Part shown: piece by piece, positions 1 to 11,139 of the stretch | Position numbering within the stretch: position 1 is the first letter of the stretch | How the letters are laid out: the number at the start of each line of letters is the position of its first letter | DNA from: Labia minor | Taxonomy: Eukaryota; Arthropoda; Insecta; Dermaptera; Spongiphoridae | Direction of reading: 5' to 3' | DNA: 64,000 nucleotides | Assembly (NCBI GenBank): GCA_963082975.1 | Contig: OY720344.1 | Location: 76,558,053 to 76,622,052, forward strand | Notes under the pieces: generated by a model | Seen by the model: the letters and a program-made list of their open reading frames with translations, nothing else | Told to the model about the DNA's origin: nothing | The model's database searches: none | Translations under genes and position numbers: made by a program

Positions 1-1066
1 TAATTCATTAAATTTTAATTTCCAGCAGAAAATATTTAGGATTATGATGACATAATGAAATAATAATGACGGTGGGTTGCCAGCTGAGTTCTCTTTTCGA
101 GCTAATCCAATTAATTCTATTTGGACATTGGAGGGTCGAAACAGGGTTTAGAACATTAAATGAGAGAAACGGTCAAGATATCAATTGGTTACTTAACTGA
201 GAGAGCTTAAGTAATTGTATTATATAGATCTAAATAACACGTCACTCAATAAGTCTCCTATCTAACCAAGAAATACAATTTTTTTTTATTTATTTGGAAA
301 TTCAATTATCGATACGTTTTGTGTAGAAGAATTTGTCTTTGTTCTCCAGAAAGAGGTTCATTTTGGCAACCACTTCTTCAATTGAGTCAAATTTCTTTCA
401 CTAGTTTAGGTGTTGGGTTGTCGATTCATGTTTCATCCTTTGTCACATATTGGCCAAAAAATCATTTTTACTTCGTTTGAACAGTTCCAAATAATGTAAT
501 ATGAACAATTCGCACATTCCACCGATATCACTAAAAGCACTATAACCAGTAAACTAATTGGTAATAAATAAATATCATACAATATTGACAAGATTCATTT
601 GAAATTTAGGTACTATTTAAAATAGTGTCGTCACAATAACAGAAAAATAGTGAGAATTTATTATTCTAAAATTCCTATTAAAATTTCCTAAACTGATCTT
701 ATACATATACTATTGAAGATATTGATTAATAAACTCTTATTAAATATAATAAAATATATAATATCTTATAAATTATAAATTATAATTATAATTATCTTAT
801 AAATTCTTATTAATCTTGAATAGAATTTAAAACCTCAAAGATCAAGTTCCTTACATTTGACAAAAATATATTTTAATAAATGTGAATATAAAATAATAAA
901 TATAAATTATATAATAAAATAATTATATAAAATTACAATTAAATATGTATGTATTATATAAAGAATTTCTGTCCATAGATAGATAGCTGTTTTGATTTTG
1001 TTGTTAATGACAATTAATATTTTTCAACAGTTACATAACTATCCAATAATAATTATTATTTATATA
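1..1066. other. AT-rich stretch, no gene seen
   Basis: Mostly simple A/T sequence with no open frame of note and no repeat structure that I could pair. It ends at the left terminus of the mariner-type miniature element. Confidence 0.6.
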
Positions 1067-1767
1067 GGGTCTTTCAAATTGGACGGTTTTTTTAATCCTT
1101 TAACTAAAATACACAATTTGCATTGATTACAAAAAATTTTTTATTGGTCATTAAAGTATAGTGTATGACATTTAAAGTGTATAATATAAAGTGTATTAAT
1201 AGTGTATGACATTTAAACGGATGGCTTTTCTCAAAAAATCATTTTTTCGGATGAAGAAAATTTTGAAATTGGTGGCTATCTTTTTTGACCTAAATTGAAC
1301 AATAATAACCTGGAAGGCATGTGGTTTCAGCAAGATGGTTCAACCTGTCACACTCCTCATAAAACCATCGAATTGTTACAAGAAAAATTTGCTGGACGTG
1401 TAATCTCCAGAAATGGTGATGTCAATTGGCCACCAAGATCATGTGAGCTGACACCATTGGACTACTTTCTCTGGGGTTACGTGAAAAGCCAGGTCCATAA
1501 GAATGATCCACAATCGATTCCTGAGCTGAAGGACAAAATTATTCACATTGGTGAATTGGAACTGCAATTATGCCAAAATGTCATTGAAAATTTTGACAAA
1601 AGATTGCTCATTTGTGGAGCTGCACGAAGTGGATATATGGCGGATATTAATTTTTGTGTTTAAATGTCATACACTATACTTTAATGACCAATAAAAATTT
1701 TTTTGAAATCAATGCAAATTGTGTATATTATTTAAGGATTAAAACAACCGTCCAATTTGAAAGGCCC
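1067..1767 (+). mobile_element. Internally deleted mariner-type element with ~110-bp terminal inverted repeats
   Basis: Positions 1067-1176 are repeated, inverted and with few mismatches, at 1658-1767, giving very long terminal inverted repeats. Both outer ends carry the motif CTTTCAAATTGGACGGTT. Between them is a shortened transposase (see next entry). A second copy of GTGTATGACATTTAAA lies just inside the left repeat (1161-1176 and 1202-1217), so the left side has suffered a local duplication. Flanking bases are TA-rich, but a clean TA target duplication cannot be assigned on the right. The element is non-autonomous. Confidence 0.85.
1225..1663 (+). pseudogene. IS630-Tc1-mariner superfamily transposase remnant, DD41D-like
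   Basis: The frame at about 1231-1284 reads FSDEENFEIGGYL and ends at a stop. This resembles the region of the first catalytic aspartate. From 1295 an open frame of 122 codons gives WFQQDGSTCHT (second catalytic D) and WPPRSCELTPLDYFLWG (third D). Exactly 41 residues separate the second and third aspartates, the spacing of the DD41D (rosa-like) group of mariner relatives. The DNA-binding N-terminus and the sequence between the first and second aspartates are missing, so no active enzyme can be made. The C-terminus runs to a normal-looking stop just inside the right inverted repeat. The superfamily call is firm; the subgroup rests on spacing alone. Confidence 0.8.
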
Positions 1768-3400
1768 TTTACAAAGCAATTGATTCTTGTGAAAATATTT
1801 ATATCTCATTTAATTAATTAAATTGTAATAAATAAACTCTATAAAAGTGAATATTTTTCTATTTAACCTTACTTTTTAGGAAAAACCATTCAATAAATAT
1901 ATGATTAATTTAAAAGAATAATTATACTAAATGATAATAAAAATGTATCGAAAGGACTTAAAGAAATCTAATGCCCTTCGTAGCGTTTATATATAACAAA
2001 TGAAAAAAATCGAATAATCAATGATGATTTTTTGATACTCTGTATTAAATAATAATTAGGATTTAAATGGAATAATTTAGTGGTCTTTTTCATAAACGTC
2101 AATACCCATATAGATCATAATTATTATTGACATAAAAAAAGAATATGAAAACAAATTCATTATTTGAAACGTTTAAGACAAAGGTCAAAAACCTTGTTTT
2201 TCTAGATCATATAAATAATGATTGGTTAATATCAAAATTAGTTTAGTTATCATCGCTACTTTTTTATTTCAAGAATCCAATTGTTTAGAGAATCTTTAAT
2301 GCTTTTCCGGTATTATTCTCACGTTATAGATCTTTTGAGTATCTAATTATTAGTAATATCGTCATGATTTTAAAGTGTCTAAATATAAAAAAATAAATAT
2401 TTTGCATTCAAAACCGACTCCAGCCATTTATTTGATGCCACTATTTCACAATTTTCTTGTACATGATTTAAATTAAACATCATTCACTAGAGGATTTATT
2501 TATAAATGTTATATATTTCATTTATAGATATTTATCTATCAATATGTTCATCTCATTTGATAATTATTTTTTAGATTAAATATGCAATCTTGTTTTATCA
2601 ACGAAATAGAGGATTTTGATCGAAAATTATATGTTCATTTAAATAAATCAATATAGAATGAATGCATATGGAAATCATTGAAGATATTTATTTATCGCAA
2701 GGTTTATATAGTTTACTTGAAACATTTCAAAATATTATTATAATTCAAATTAGTAAAGAATTTCAGATATTATTAGTAAATATAAAATCAACGATGAAGT
2801 AGTTTACATCTTTTAATAATATACTAGTGAATATTATTAAGTGATTCTTCTACATTGTATATTAATTAAAGAAAAAATTTTATTTGATATTAATTATAAT
2901 TATTATTATTGCGTTATTATAAAAATAATCTACAGATTAAAGAGGAAAGTACAGTCACATGGCTATTTATTTATTTATTTTTATGATAAAACACCTCCGA
3001 TATTTTGAGGTAGATTAGTAGATATATTTATGACGAGAGGGATTGTAAATTTAGTTTCTAGTTCAATTCACAGTTGTAATTTCCGTAATTCGTCACTACA
3101 ACGTCATCAGCTATCAATTTAGATTCCAAATAATTAATTCGAAAATTTTCAACTAATCAAATATTCTATCGTGTATTTTATCTGATATTTTATTTTTATT
3201 AAAATACTCGACTCAAATATCCATTAATGAGAAATATATTATTAAAAACGGTTCGATATTAAGAATTTTAATTAAAACTAGATACATACAAATATATATT
3301 CGGTATTTAATAAAAATATAATAATAATAATAATAATTATAATGACAAATGAATAAGAATAAAAGATATATTTAGGGGAATGTTAAAGATGAAATATAAG
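1768..3400. other. AT-rich stretch, no gene seen
   Basis: No credible coding region, inverted repeat or recognisable element. Around 2940-3130 the base composition is slightly higher in GC, but nothing there resolves into a family. Confidence 0.55.
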
Positions 3401-3407
3401 TGATTCA

Positions 3408-3525
3408 GTACCGGGACCCCGAGCCTCGGCTCGGTACTTAAGTTAAAAAAAATGATTCATTATTATTGGGTTTGGCTGGTAATATTAATACCTGGGACAC
3501 CGATCTGTCGCTCGACCCTTTAAAA
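3408..3525 (+). repeat. Pair of short GC-rich hairpin repeats (copies a and b)
   Basis: Copy a at 3408-3440 reads TACCGGGACCCCGAGCC and then completes a hairpin: CCGAGCC pairs with GGCTCGG around a 2-base loop. Copy b at 3489-3522 reads ACCTGGGACACCGATC, then GCTCGACCC, and aligns with copy a as a diverged form. The same two forms recur at 4384-4420 (b-like) and 4917-4952 (a-like). The family is not one I can name. Confidence 0.6.
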
Positions 3526-3630
3526 AATATTAATCTACAATTAATTATTTATTACAATTATTAAATGTTGCATCATTGCATCAATCTGATTAAAATGAAT
3601 TGAACTGGGGTCCTCAATAATACAAACAAA

Positions 3631-3654
3631 CAATTTTAGCTAGCATAATAAGAT
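3631..3654 (+). repeat. 24-bp repeat shared with 5867-5890
   Basis: The stretch beginning CAATTTTAGCTAGCATAATA occurs identically here and at 5867-5890. It probably marks the same end of two copies of one repeat family. The rest of the element cannot be aligned by eye. Confidence 0.55.
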
Positions 3655-4173
3655 TAATCCAAGTAATATCGTCTATTTCTATTCGACACTATTTTCAGTT
3701 ATGAAATGAACAGTCAGTAGAGAGTAAAAAATTGTAATTGAAGACCGTTGTTTTTAAAAATAATTAAATTATTTTATAGATTATAAAATAAAAATTATTG
3801 TATTAACATTAAAAATATTGAAATAAAAAAATAATAGTTTGATTTAATAAACTAAAATATTATAAACATTTTTAATGGGAATTTCTCAGGGAGGTAGGGA
3901 GCCCAATTCATTTAACCATCCATGTTGTATAAGGAATCTTAATTTCTTAACACTCCGTTTTTTTAAATTTAAAATAGAGGGAGAGAAAGAGTTTCAATTA
4001 TATTCGAATAGTCTATATATTCTATATATGAGTATTTTTTTTTCTGAATTTAATACCAAGTTGATTTTCAAAATTTTCTATTCTTTATGCATATGATTGA
4101 TTACATGTGTTAAAATTTAAACAAATTCAAATATTCTAATTTATAAATTTATATAAAATTTAATATTATTTTT

Positions 4174-4284
4174 TCGAGACTAATGGCAAATACCGGTGGC
4201 CCTAGTCAGAGCAAGAGAAGACTCCTTTTGGTAGCGGCCCAGTCGATGATGTTATATGGATCGGAGATTTGGGCTTTACAACTA
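4174..4284 (+). pseudogene. R1-like non-LTR reverse transcriptase fragment
   Basis: An open stretch of about 36 codons translates to SRLMANTGGPSQSKRRLLL followed by VAAQSMMLYGSEIWALQL. This matches the segment just after the polymerase core in R1-clade LINEs, where xRLMxNxGGPxxxKRRLL and LLYGxExWA are typical. Nothing on either side continues the frame, so it is a short, old relic. The clade assignment is from motif recognition only. Confidence 0.75.
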
Positions 4285-4383
4285 TATTTTAAGTGAAAAA
4301 ATGATTTCTTGGTTAATAAAAATTAAAATATGATTCTTTATATCTTTATTATACAGAAAAGTAGGCGTGTTAATATAAAATAT

Positions 4384-4420
4384 ATACCTGGGACACCGAA
4401 CTATCACTCGACCCTTTAAC
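4384..4420 (+). repeat. GC-rich hairpin repeat, copy c
   Basis: ACCTGGGACACCGAAC with CTCGACCCTTTAA matches copy b at 3489-3522 in order and spacing. It stands out in a region of nearly pure A/T. Confidence 0.55.
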
Positions 4421-4916
4421 CAATTTATACAATTTATTTTTATATACTTTAAAAATTTTACAATTTTTTAATTATTTATTATAATTGTTAAATGGGATTT
4501 CTAAAAATGACCCATTCAAAATTTGTTTCCTAAAATGTTTCAAATTAATTAAAATAAATTGTATAAATGTTCATTTATAAAATCTATATATCTGTGAGTT
4601 TGTTTTTCGATTTTTTAAATTTTGATTTTGGATTCGATTAGAGCTTAAAATGTGTAAATGTAAAGTGGTCTTGGTTTTTTTAAAATTCGTTTGGGAACAT
4701 GGTCAATTCGGCAGTCAAAGTTGAAAATTCCCCATATATTATAACTACTGTAATTAGTATTATTATAATGTAAAATTATAAAGAAAAATGTTTAGACATT
4801 ATTATAGACATTTTCATTCTGTAAATTAAATAATTTTATTTCATTTAAATAAATATCTATTTTTAAATATTTTCTTCTCTACATTATTTATCTAATTCTG
4901 ACAATATATTAAGATC

Positions 4917-4955
4917 ATACCGGGACCCCGAGCCTCGGCTCTGTAATTAAGTTAA
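4917..4955 (+). repeat. GC-rich hairpin repeat, copy d
   Basis: TACCGGGACCCCGAGCC and GGCTCTGTAATTAAGTT match copy a at 3408-3444, including the run of A that follows. Two bases in the distal arm differ, so the hairpin is slightly weaker. Confidence 0.55.
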
Positions 4956-5020
4956 AAAAAAATAATTAATTATTATTGATAAATATATATCGTAATTTAT
5001 AATTATAAAATATTATTAAA

Positions 5021-5665
5021 ATATATATTTTTAATTTTATTTCGAAATTAAATAAAAAATTTTAAAATATTTTAAATATAAAAAAAATATATATTTTTAA
5101 TTTTATTTTTAATAAAATATATATAGATATTTATTAATCTCTCTCAAAAAAAAAAAAAAAAAATAAAAAACATCAAATCTGCCTGCTAAGACAAAATATA
5201 TTTAAAAAAAGGCGGGAGTCAAATTTCAATATAAATGTCATTTGTGATGTCATCAATATATAAATTAATAATAAATAATATTAATAAATATTAAATTTAA
5301 TAAAAGAACAATGAATAAATAAATATAAAATAGTAATTTATTAAAATGTAAACAATAGATAAAAAGAAAAAAAATAACAAATTCATTATTTTCATTTTTA
5401 AATAACGATTCACCCGGAGAGTTTCGAACCGACGAAATCCACTCGTTAAAACATCACTTTACCAACTGAACTATATATATTTAGATAAAAAATTGTCATT
5501 TTTTTACTGTCTTAGCAGGCAGATTTGATGTTTTTTATTTATTTTTTATTTTTGAGAGAGATTAATAAATATCTATATATATTTTATTAAAAAAATAAAT
5601 ATTTTTAATTTTATTTCGAAATTAAATAATAAATTTTAAAATATTTTAAATAAAAAAAAATATTA
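5021..5665. repeat. Composite foldback element with a tRNA-like core
   Basis: There are three layers. The outermost is a direct repeat of about 68 bp (about 5021-5093 and 5599-5663, each containing TTTTATTTCGAAATTAAATA). Inside that is an inverted repeat of about 85 bp: 5108-5193 against 5508-5590, including TCAAATCTGCCTGCTAAG and its complement. The core (5194-5507) holds a tRNA-like promoter on the minus strand. The family is unknown to me. A foldback miniature transposon carrying a tRNA-derived segment is the simplest reading. Confidence 0.7.
5404..5477 (-). other. tRNA-derived sequence with pol III A and B boxes (not a functional tRNA)
   Basis: Read on the minus strand it contains TAGTTCAGTTGG, a good A box, and after about 31 bases GGTTCGAAACT, a B box matching 9 of 11 consensus positions. 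The acceptor and T stems do not pair and no sensible anticodon arm forms, so it is not a working tRNA gene. It could still be an internal RNA polymerase III promoter, as in tRNA-derived SINEs. Confidence 0.6.
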
Positions 5666-6886
5666 ATACAAATAAAAATGGAGGCCAATTTTGACGTTTT
5701 CCATATATAATTTTCAATTAAGAAATTAATAATGAAGCTGAATGTTTCAAGAGATATCATCAATAAAACTTAATTTTTCTTTATAAATACTATATCTAGT
5801 GTGAATTTGAAAAAAATCGTTAGAGCGGTTTTTGAGAACCATGATATATAGATAGATAGATATATACAATTTTAGCTAGCATAATAAGATAAGATTTGTA
5901 TAATGATGGTTTGACTTGACTAAAATTTCTGGCATTCTAATGTAATACCAAGATAAATAAATAAAATAATATAATAAGATTTTCTTTAAAAATTAATGAT
6001 TTAATTTATTTTTCACCTCTTTTAGTTTTTTAATTTATTTCAATATTTAACGATAATAATTAGTCAATTATTACTTTTTTTATTTCAGTTAATAAATAAA
6101 AATTTATTCTTAACAAAATTTAATTTAAAAAAAAACAACTTAATTGTATCTGCTTGAATATTTATTTATTTTTCAAATAGAAATGATATAAATATAATCT
6201 GATTATATCTGAGAGCATTTAAAGCAAAAAAGAATACATAATATAATAACAACGAGATTGATGGTCGAGATTGAAGCGCAGATAATGTAGTTTGTTATGA
6301 AAAGGCTACAAAAACTCCTAAAGGTAGTATTCGGAATATATTATGATTATATTTTAATTTTTTTCAAAGTATACCTTAAATGTATACTTACAAACCAATA
6401 GAGAAAGTATGTTCTAGTTTTTGTAAATATGAATAAAAGGTGTTAAGGTTTTTGAGCCGTTATTATTTTGCGTTATTTCGAGAACAATGTAGTTTTTTTT
6501 AGAATAAATGATTTTTTATAAAATGTATTTATTTATTTTTCCCTGCAGTAAGAGAATGTATACATAATTACAAATATTAATAAATTTTGTTTTTTTATTC
6601 TATTGTATTATTATTCTTTTTTCTGTTGTCCGCATAGGTGAAAAATACCTCTTTTTCCTTTAATTTTAAGGCCCAAACAGCGAAAGCTCTAATAATTTTT
6701 CTAATTACGACTTGCGCTTCCAAATATGATATGGCTCATTCAAAATTAGAGGTAAGGTAACGTGACCTCCCCTTGTAAGATAATTAATGAGGAAAATGTA
6801 CATATCTATATATTGATAAAACTAGATTCACAGTGGAACCGCGCTTGGTGGTTTAAAAGATTATATTTAACGTAGTGGGTATATTT
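5666..6886. other. AT-rich stretch with a repeat end at 5867-5890
   Basis: Contains the second copy of the 24-bp repeat seen at 3631-3654, preceded by a short (GATA)n run. No gene or other element was recognised. Confidence 0.5.
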
Positions 6887-6887
6887 T

Positions 6888-7140
6888 TATCGACCGACAA
6901 TAGGAAGGAAAGGTATTGTTTTCACACCAAATTTCAAATGTGGCGATTTTTACATATCTTCACAAATTATGCATTTTGTTAATAGAAAAAAGTATTTTTA
7001 ATATGATGTCTGTCTGTCTGTCCGTCAGACTTGTACAGCTTGAACGGCTTTGATAAAATTTTGTATATTTAGTTAATGCATCAGTACGATGAATTCATCA
7101 ACTTTTGGTGTATATCCGGAAACCAGAAGTGGTAGTTTAC
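6888..7140 (+). mobile_element. Helentron-like (HINE/DINE-1 type) element, 5' part only, copy A
   Basis: Starts with ATCGACCGACAATAGGAAGG and runs through the (CTGT)n stretch to CAACTTTTGGTGTATATCCG. It matches the first part of the better-preserved copies at 49.5 and 50.4 kb, but is more diverged and lacks the 3' end. Confidence 0.75.
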
Positions 7141-7287
7141 AAAGTATTAATTTTATATTCATTGTCTCAAAATATTTCAATTAAAATATCGTAGTAATAA
7201 ATAATTGAGTAATTAAACTAAATATAAAAACCAAGATAATATAATTTAATCATTTTAATTCAAGTTTTAAAAATATTTTTCTTTGAT

Positions 7288-7289
<2 letters not shown>

Positions 7290-7327
<38 letters not shown>

Positions 7328-7450
7328 GCAATGTCTGTCTGTCTGCCTGTGTGTCTGTCAAATACCCGTCCGATTGCGATGAAACTTTCAGGGATTGTTG
7401 TGGGCATCCCAGGGAAGGTTTTAGTGTAGTTAAATCCAAAATTAATTTAA
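7290..7450 (+). repeat. (TA)n tract followed by a repeat-like TCTG-rich segment
   Basis: A (TA)n run at about 7297-7322 is followed by AAAAGGCAATGTCTGTCTG and a segment mentioning GATTGCGATGAAACTTTCAG. This layout is typical of the 5' region of insect Helitron-like elements, but no partner copy exists in this window, so it is left unnamed. Confidence 0.4.
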
Positions 7451-7894
7451 TTAGTAATATTTTGGTAAAAGTCTATTTTCATGGTTACCATGGTTACATT
7501 GGTTACTTATAAGTAGGTATATACATAAAATTACAATACAATATTTATATATATATAATACATTATGTGTTTGAATTTTCATTTTAAATTCAATAATTTT
7601 ACAATTTTAATTCTAATTAATAAATGATTCTACCTAAATAGTAAAATCTTTAAAATGTAAAAATGATTAAATTATATATTGAATATTTCAAAAAGAAAAG
7701 AAAAAATTAAAGAAAATAATCACGATATTCAATTATTTTTTTTTAATTGATAATAAAATAAAAAAACAATTGAATATTTAATAGGGCCTCCTCCTATCCC
7801 CATAAATTAGCCCTTCCAAGCCTCTCCTTACGGAATTTGGAAAAAGTAATGAAAAAGAAAGTTCGCCTTAAAAAAAAAGAATTTTAAAAAATAA

Positions 7895-8368
7895 GGCGTT
7901 TGGTCTGTACGCCTTTTTGAATCAGCTGAGAATGCCTTTGATTTTTTGGATTTCAAAATGAAACCGCCACATTCGGGGCAACCTGAAATAAAACCTGCCT
8001 ACCTAAGAAGATGCATGGTCTCCACTATTAGGAATGGATCGCCCATGTTAATCGAATCTATCCTACGCTCAAAAGGTATCCAACAATTTGTTCCTATTCA
8101 GGCTATTCCCATTTCGGAACTGTGCTGAATTACCTTCCCGAATGCTCGTTCATTCGATCCACCTCAAATACATTCTCAGCAATACAAAAAGGCACAATTC
8201 AGACATGGCATGCAATTAATACAACCCTTCTCTTATAATATTGGCATGGCACTTCCTTTATCCACCCACACTTTTCTATTTAATAATTCTAAACTAATCT
8301 ATGGATTAGTAGGATGAGAACCAGCATCCTTCGATGGAAGTAGGAAGCAACCTCCTGAAAATCTCTAA
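7895..8368 (+). pseudogene. Unrecognised broken coding-like frame with only TGA stops inside
   Basis: From 7895 one frame runs about 158 codons to a TAA near 8368 with just two internal stops, both TGA (8126-8128 and near 8320). Its composition is distinctly richer in G+C than the flanks. Phrases such as AYLRRCMVSTIRNGSPMLI and SFDGSRKQPPENL look protein-like, but I do not recognise a family. It could be a decayed gene or retroposed copy in which two TGG (Trp) codons became TGA, or a chance open stretch. No upstream start or splice site is convincing. Confidence 0.3.
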
Positions 8369-8519
8369 CAACAAAATATAAGTATATTCCAATGATTAGT
8401 CCCCCTCCCTCCCAGTGTAACGCAATTCGAATTACCTTTCTCTCTTCTGCTTCCTTTATCAATGGTACCCATTCTTGAGAGATGTAATCTGAAATCCCCT
8501 AATCTCACTAAGTTCTAGA

Positions 8520-10020
8520 ATATATTTCCCTATAATTTTCTAATTAATATTATCAAAATAAAGAAAATCAATGAATCATAAATCAAATATAATTACTGTT
8601 ATGTATATTAAATTTTACTTGAAATATTTTATTTAAAAATTGAAATTAATAAAATTTATTCCTATTTGAATTTGTGCCATGCTAAATAGATAAATAACGA
8701 TGATTACTTACATTTGGTGAGCTGTATGAAGGTCATTTCATCATCATCAGAGATGGAGAAGATAATCAAGAAATTGAATCAACATCCAGTAGAAGGAACG
8801 AAGATTGAATAATGAAATGGGGAAGAAAAAAAATAACATATTAGATTATAAAATTTTAAAATAGATAATTATAAATTGAATAAAAATCAAATTAATAATA
8901 AATACTGACCTCGAAGTTAATAAAATTTGATATAACTCGTAGATTAAACTCGAAGACTTGTATTGATATTCCATCTCACTCAACTGGATAAAAAGAAATT
9001 CAATAAGATTAGTTATGTCATTTAAGAAAAAGAAAAATATAATAGATATAAAAATAAAATAAATAACATTATAATGATTGAAGAGGTGTAAGTTTTAAAA
9101 AAATATTTTATTTTTTCAGTAATATTACATTAAAATACTAAAATTCTAGAATTATCCTAGAGCCACTCCATTTTATGAATGGATGAATAAATTCATAAGT
9201 GTTTGAGTGGATTTTAATAGAAATACTTAGAAGTTATTATACTCAATTAATAGTCATTAAAAAATTTCCTACTAAACACCACAAAACTAAAAATCTCTTC
9301 TTTCTTAAATATTAAAAAGATTATGGGATGCCACAGTGGAAATAAATTACATTTATCTTATTAATTTCCTGAAGATATTCTTCTGTGTAATTGTCATATA
9401 ATAGAAATACCCTTAATTTACTTTCCAAAAGTGTTATAATAATAATAAATTGACAAAATAATATTCATTTTTCATTTGGATATTTCTATTCTAATTTATT
9501 AAATTGCTTTTATTTATTTTAAGAAATTTTATGAGAATTGTTTTTTTTAATGATGTTATTAAGTATAAATAGGTATATAAATGCCCTTTAAAGTAGTATT
9601 GTATAATTTTTTTTTTGATAATGTTATTCTAATCACCTGTGTCCATCAATGACAATCAATGATAAAGGCTTATTTATACTATTTCACTTTATTTTTATAT
9701 GATATTAATTTTATTATTATATTGATTACAAATTAAATATCATTTTATATTGAAACATTGAAAGCAATGTTGTTCTTTAATATATTCATAAAAATTAAAT
9801 TTTGAAAATTGCAATGATATTTCAAATGTTAAAATAAATAAATTGATTTAAATATCTATAATAGATTTAAAATTTTTTATTTTCAAATTAAAAAAAAAAT
9901 ATTTTAATTATTCGAAGCATTTTCATCGAACAAAGTCTGTGATAAAGCCACTGGAATAAATTGAGATTAAATAAAACTGATTTGAGAAATTTTTCATTCA
10001 ATTTATCCAAAATTTGTTTT
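8520..10020. other. AT-rich stretch, no gene seen
   Basis: On the minus strand the sequence ending at about 8712 reads into GTAAGTAATC, a good-looking splice donor, but no supported exon precedes it. Otherwise there is nothing recognisable. Confidence 0.5.
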
Positions 10021-10095
10021 GTTTTTTTTTAATAGAAACTCCAATAAAATAATACGAGAATCGTAGAACAAAATTATTATTAAAGAGGATGAGAT

Positions 10096-10229
10096 GTTGG
10101 TAAGTGAAAATATTAATATGATTCAAATTGAATGATAATTTACCAACTGATTGATTGATGTTGCAGTGTTATATTCATGGATTCAACACGAAGAAATTGA
10201 TTTCCACACTAAAAAGCGATGTATTATAG
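10096..10229 (+). other. Possible tiny spliced reading frame with a 67-bp intron
   Basis: ATGTTG at 10094-10099 is followed by GTAAGTGAAA and, 67 bp from the donor, by TTGATGTTGCAG. Joining 10099 to 10167 gives a 22-codon frame ending in a stop near 10229. An insect-sized intron with both consensus sites is suggestive, but the upstream sequence has stops in all frames. At best this is the end of a noncoding transcript or a micropeptide. Confidence 0.2.
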
Positions 10230-10599
10230 AAATAATAAATAAAATATTTTAAATTTATTTTTTATATTAATTTTAAAAATAAATAGTGAAAGATTTAATA
10301 ATTATTACAAATTTTTTAAAGAAAATTTAAAAATAATTCTAACATTTTAAAGATGATTTTAATTTAAAAAAATATTTAATAAATATATTTAAAGAAAATT
10401 ATATCTTATAATTGATTTTAAATCTTTTCAAAGAATTTGATTAAAAATTTATAATTATATATATCTACATATATAATTTTTCAATGAAAAATATTGAAAT
10501 TTTTTTTTTTGAAAGTTTACTAATAAAATCTTGGTTTTAATTAATAAAATAAATAAATCTTCAATTAATTCTTGATTAGTGAATGATTCAAGGGATGAT

Positions 10600-10738
10600 T
10601 TCGGTGAATAGGACGGCGAGCGTCTTGCACACTGCAAGGGGAATAAGAAAATAAAAGCGTTCGAGGCAGCAGGCAGGCATGCAGGTGGGGCAGGCGGAGG
10701 AGACAGGAGAGGGGCGGGCGGGGTCGAGCGGAGGTGAA
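10600..10738. other. Isolated GC-rich island
   Basis: About 140 bases are strongly GC-rich and purine-skewed on the plus strand (for example GGGGCGGGCGGGGTCGAGCG) inside DNA that is otherwise nearly all A/T. On the minus strand a good acceptor, TATTCCCCTTGCAG, lies just beyond it and leads into about 25 open codons. It may be a promoter or first-exon region or an unrecognised repeat. Confidence 0.35.
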
Positions 10739-10904
10739 CATTTTACAGAAAGCTTTTCTTGCAATTTATTACAAATAAATATTATATTAATTAAAGAAAA
10801 ACATAAATATTAATTTTTTTTTATAATTAATGGTGTTTTTATATAGATTTTAAATCGAACCAATAGAAACAATATTTAAATTTAATTCTTTTAAGATTTT
10901 ATTA

Positions 10905-11110
10905 TTATTACTATTATTTGTAATAATTCCAATAAAAATAAATAAAAATAAAAACCAAAAAAGTGCAATTAAACCTAAATTTCAATTATATTCATTTAAT
11001 ACATTATTATTATTATTTGTAATAATTCCAATAAAAATAAATAAAAATAAAAACCAAAAAAGTGCAATTAAAACTAAAATTTAAATTATATTCATTTAAT
11101 ACATTATTAT
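10905..11110 (+). repeat. Two tandem copies of a ~99-bp unit
   Basis: The segment with TTTGTAATAATTCC, then AAAACCAAAAAAGTGCAATT and ATATTCATTTAATACATT, occurs twice in a row at about 99-bp spacing, differing at only a few bases. It lies directly upstream of a Helitron 3' end and is probably part of that element. Confidence 0.75.
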
Positions 11111-11139
11111 TATTATTAAGTGTTTAGTTATCATATACG

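Noticed and set aside
3875-4096. Open frame of 73 codons on the plus strand
   Set aside because: Low-complexity F/I/L/Y/K-rich product from A/T sequence, with no motif and no splice or promoter context.
5404-5477. Functional tRNA gene on the minus strand
   Set aside because: A and B boxes are present, but the acceptor, D and T stems do not pair and no anticodon arm forms.
8700-8830. Minus-strand exon ending at GTAAGTAATC
   Set aside because: Only the donor is convincing. The preceding frame is short with a stop close upstream.
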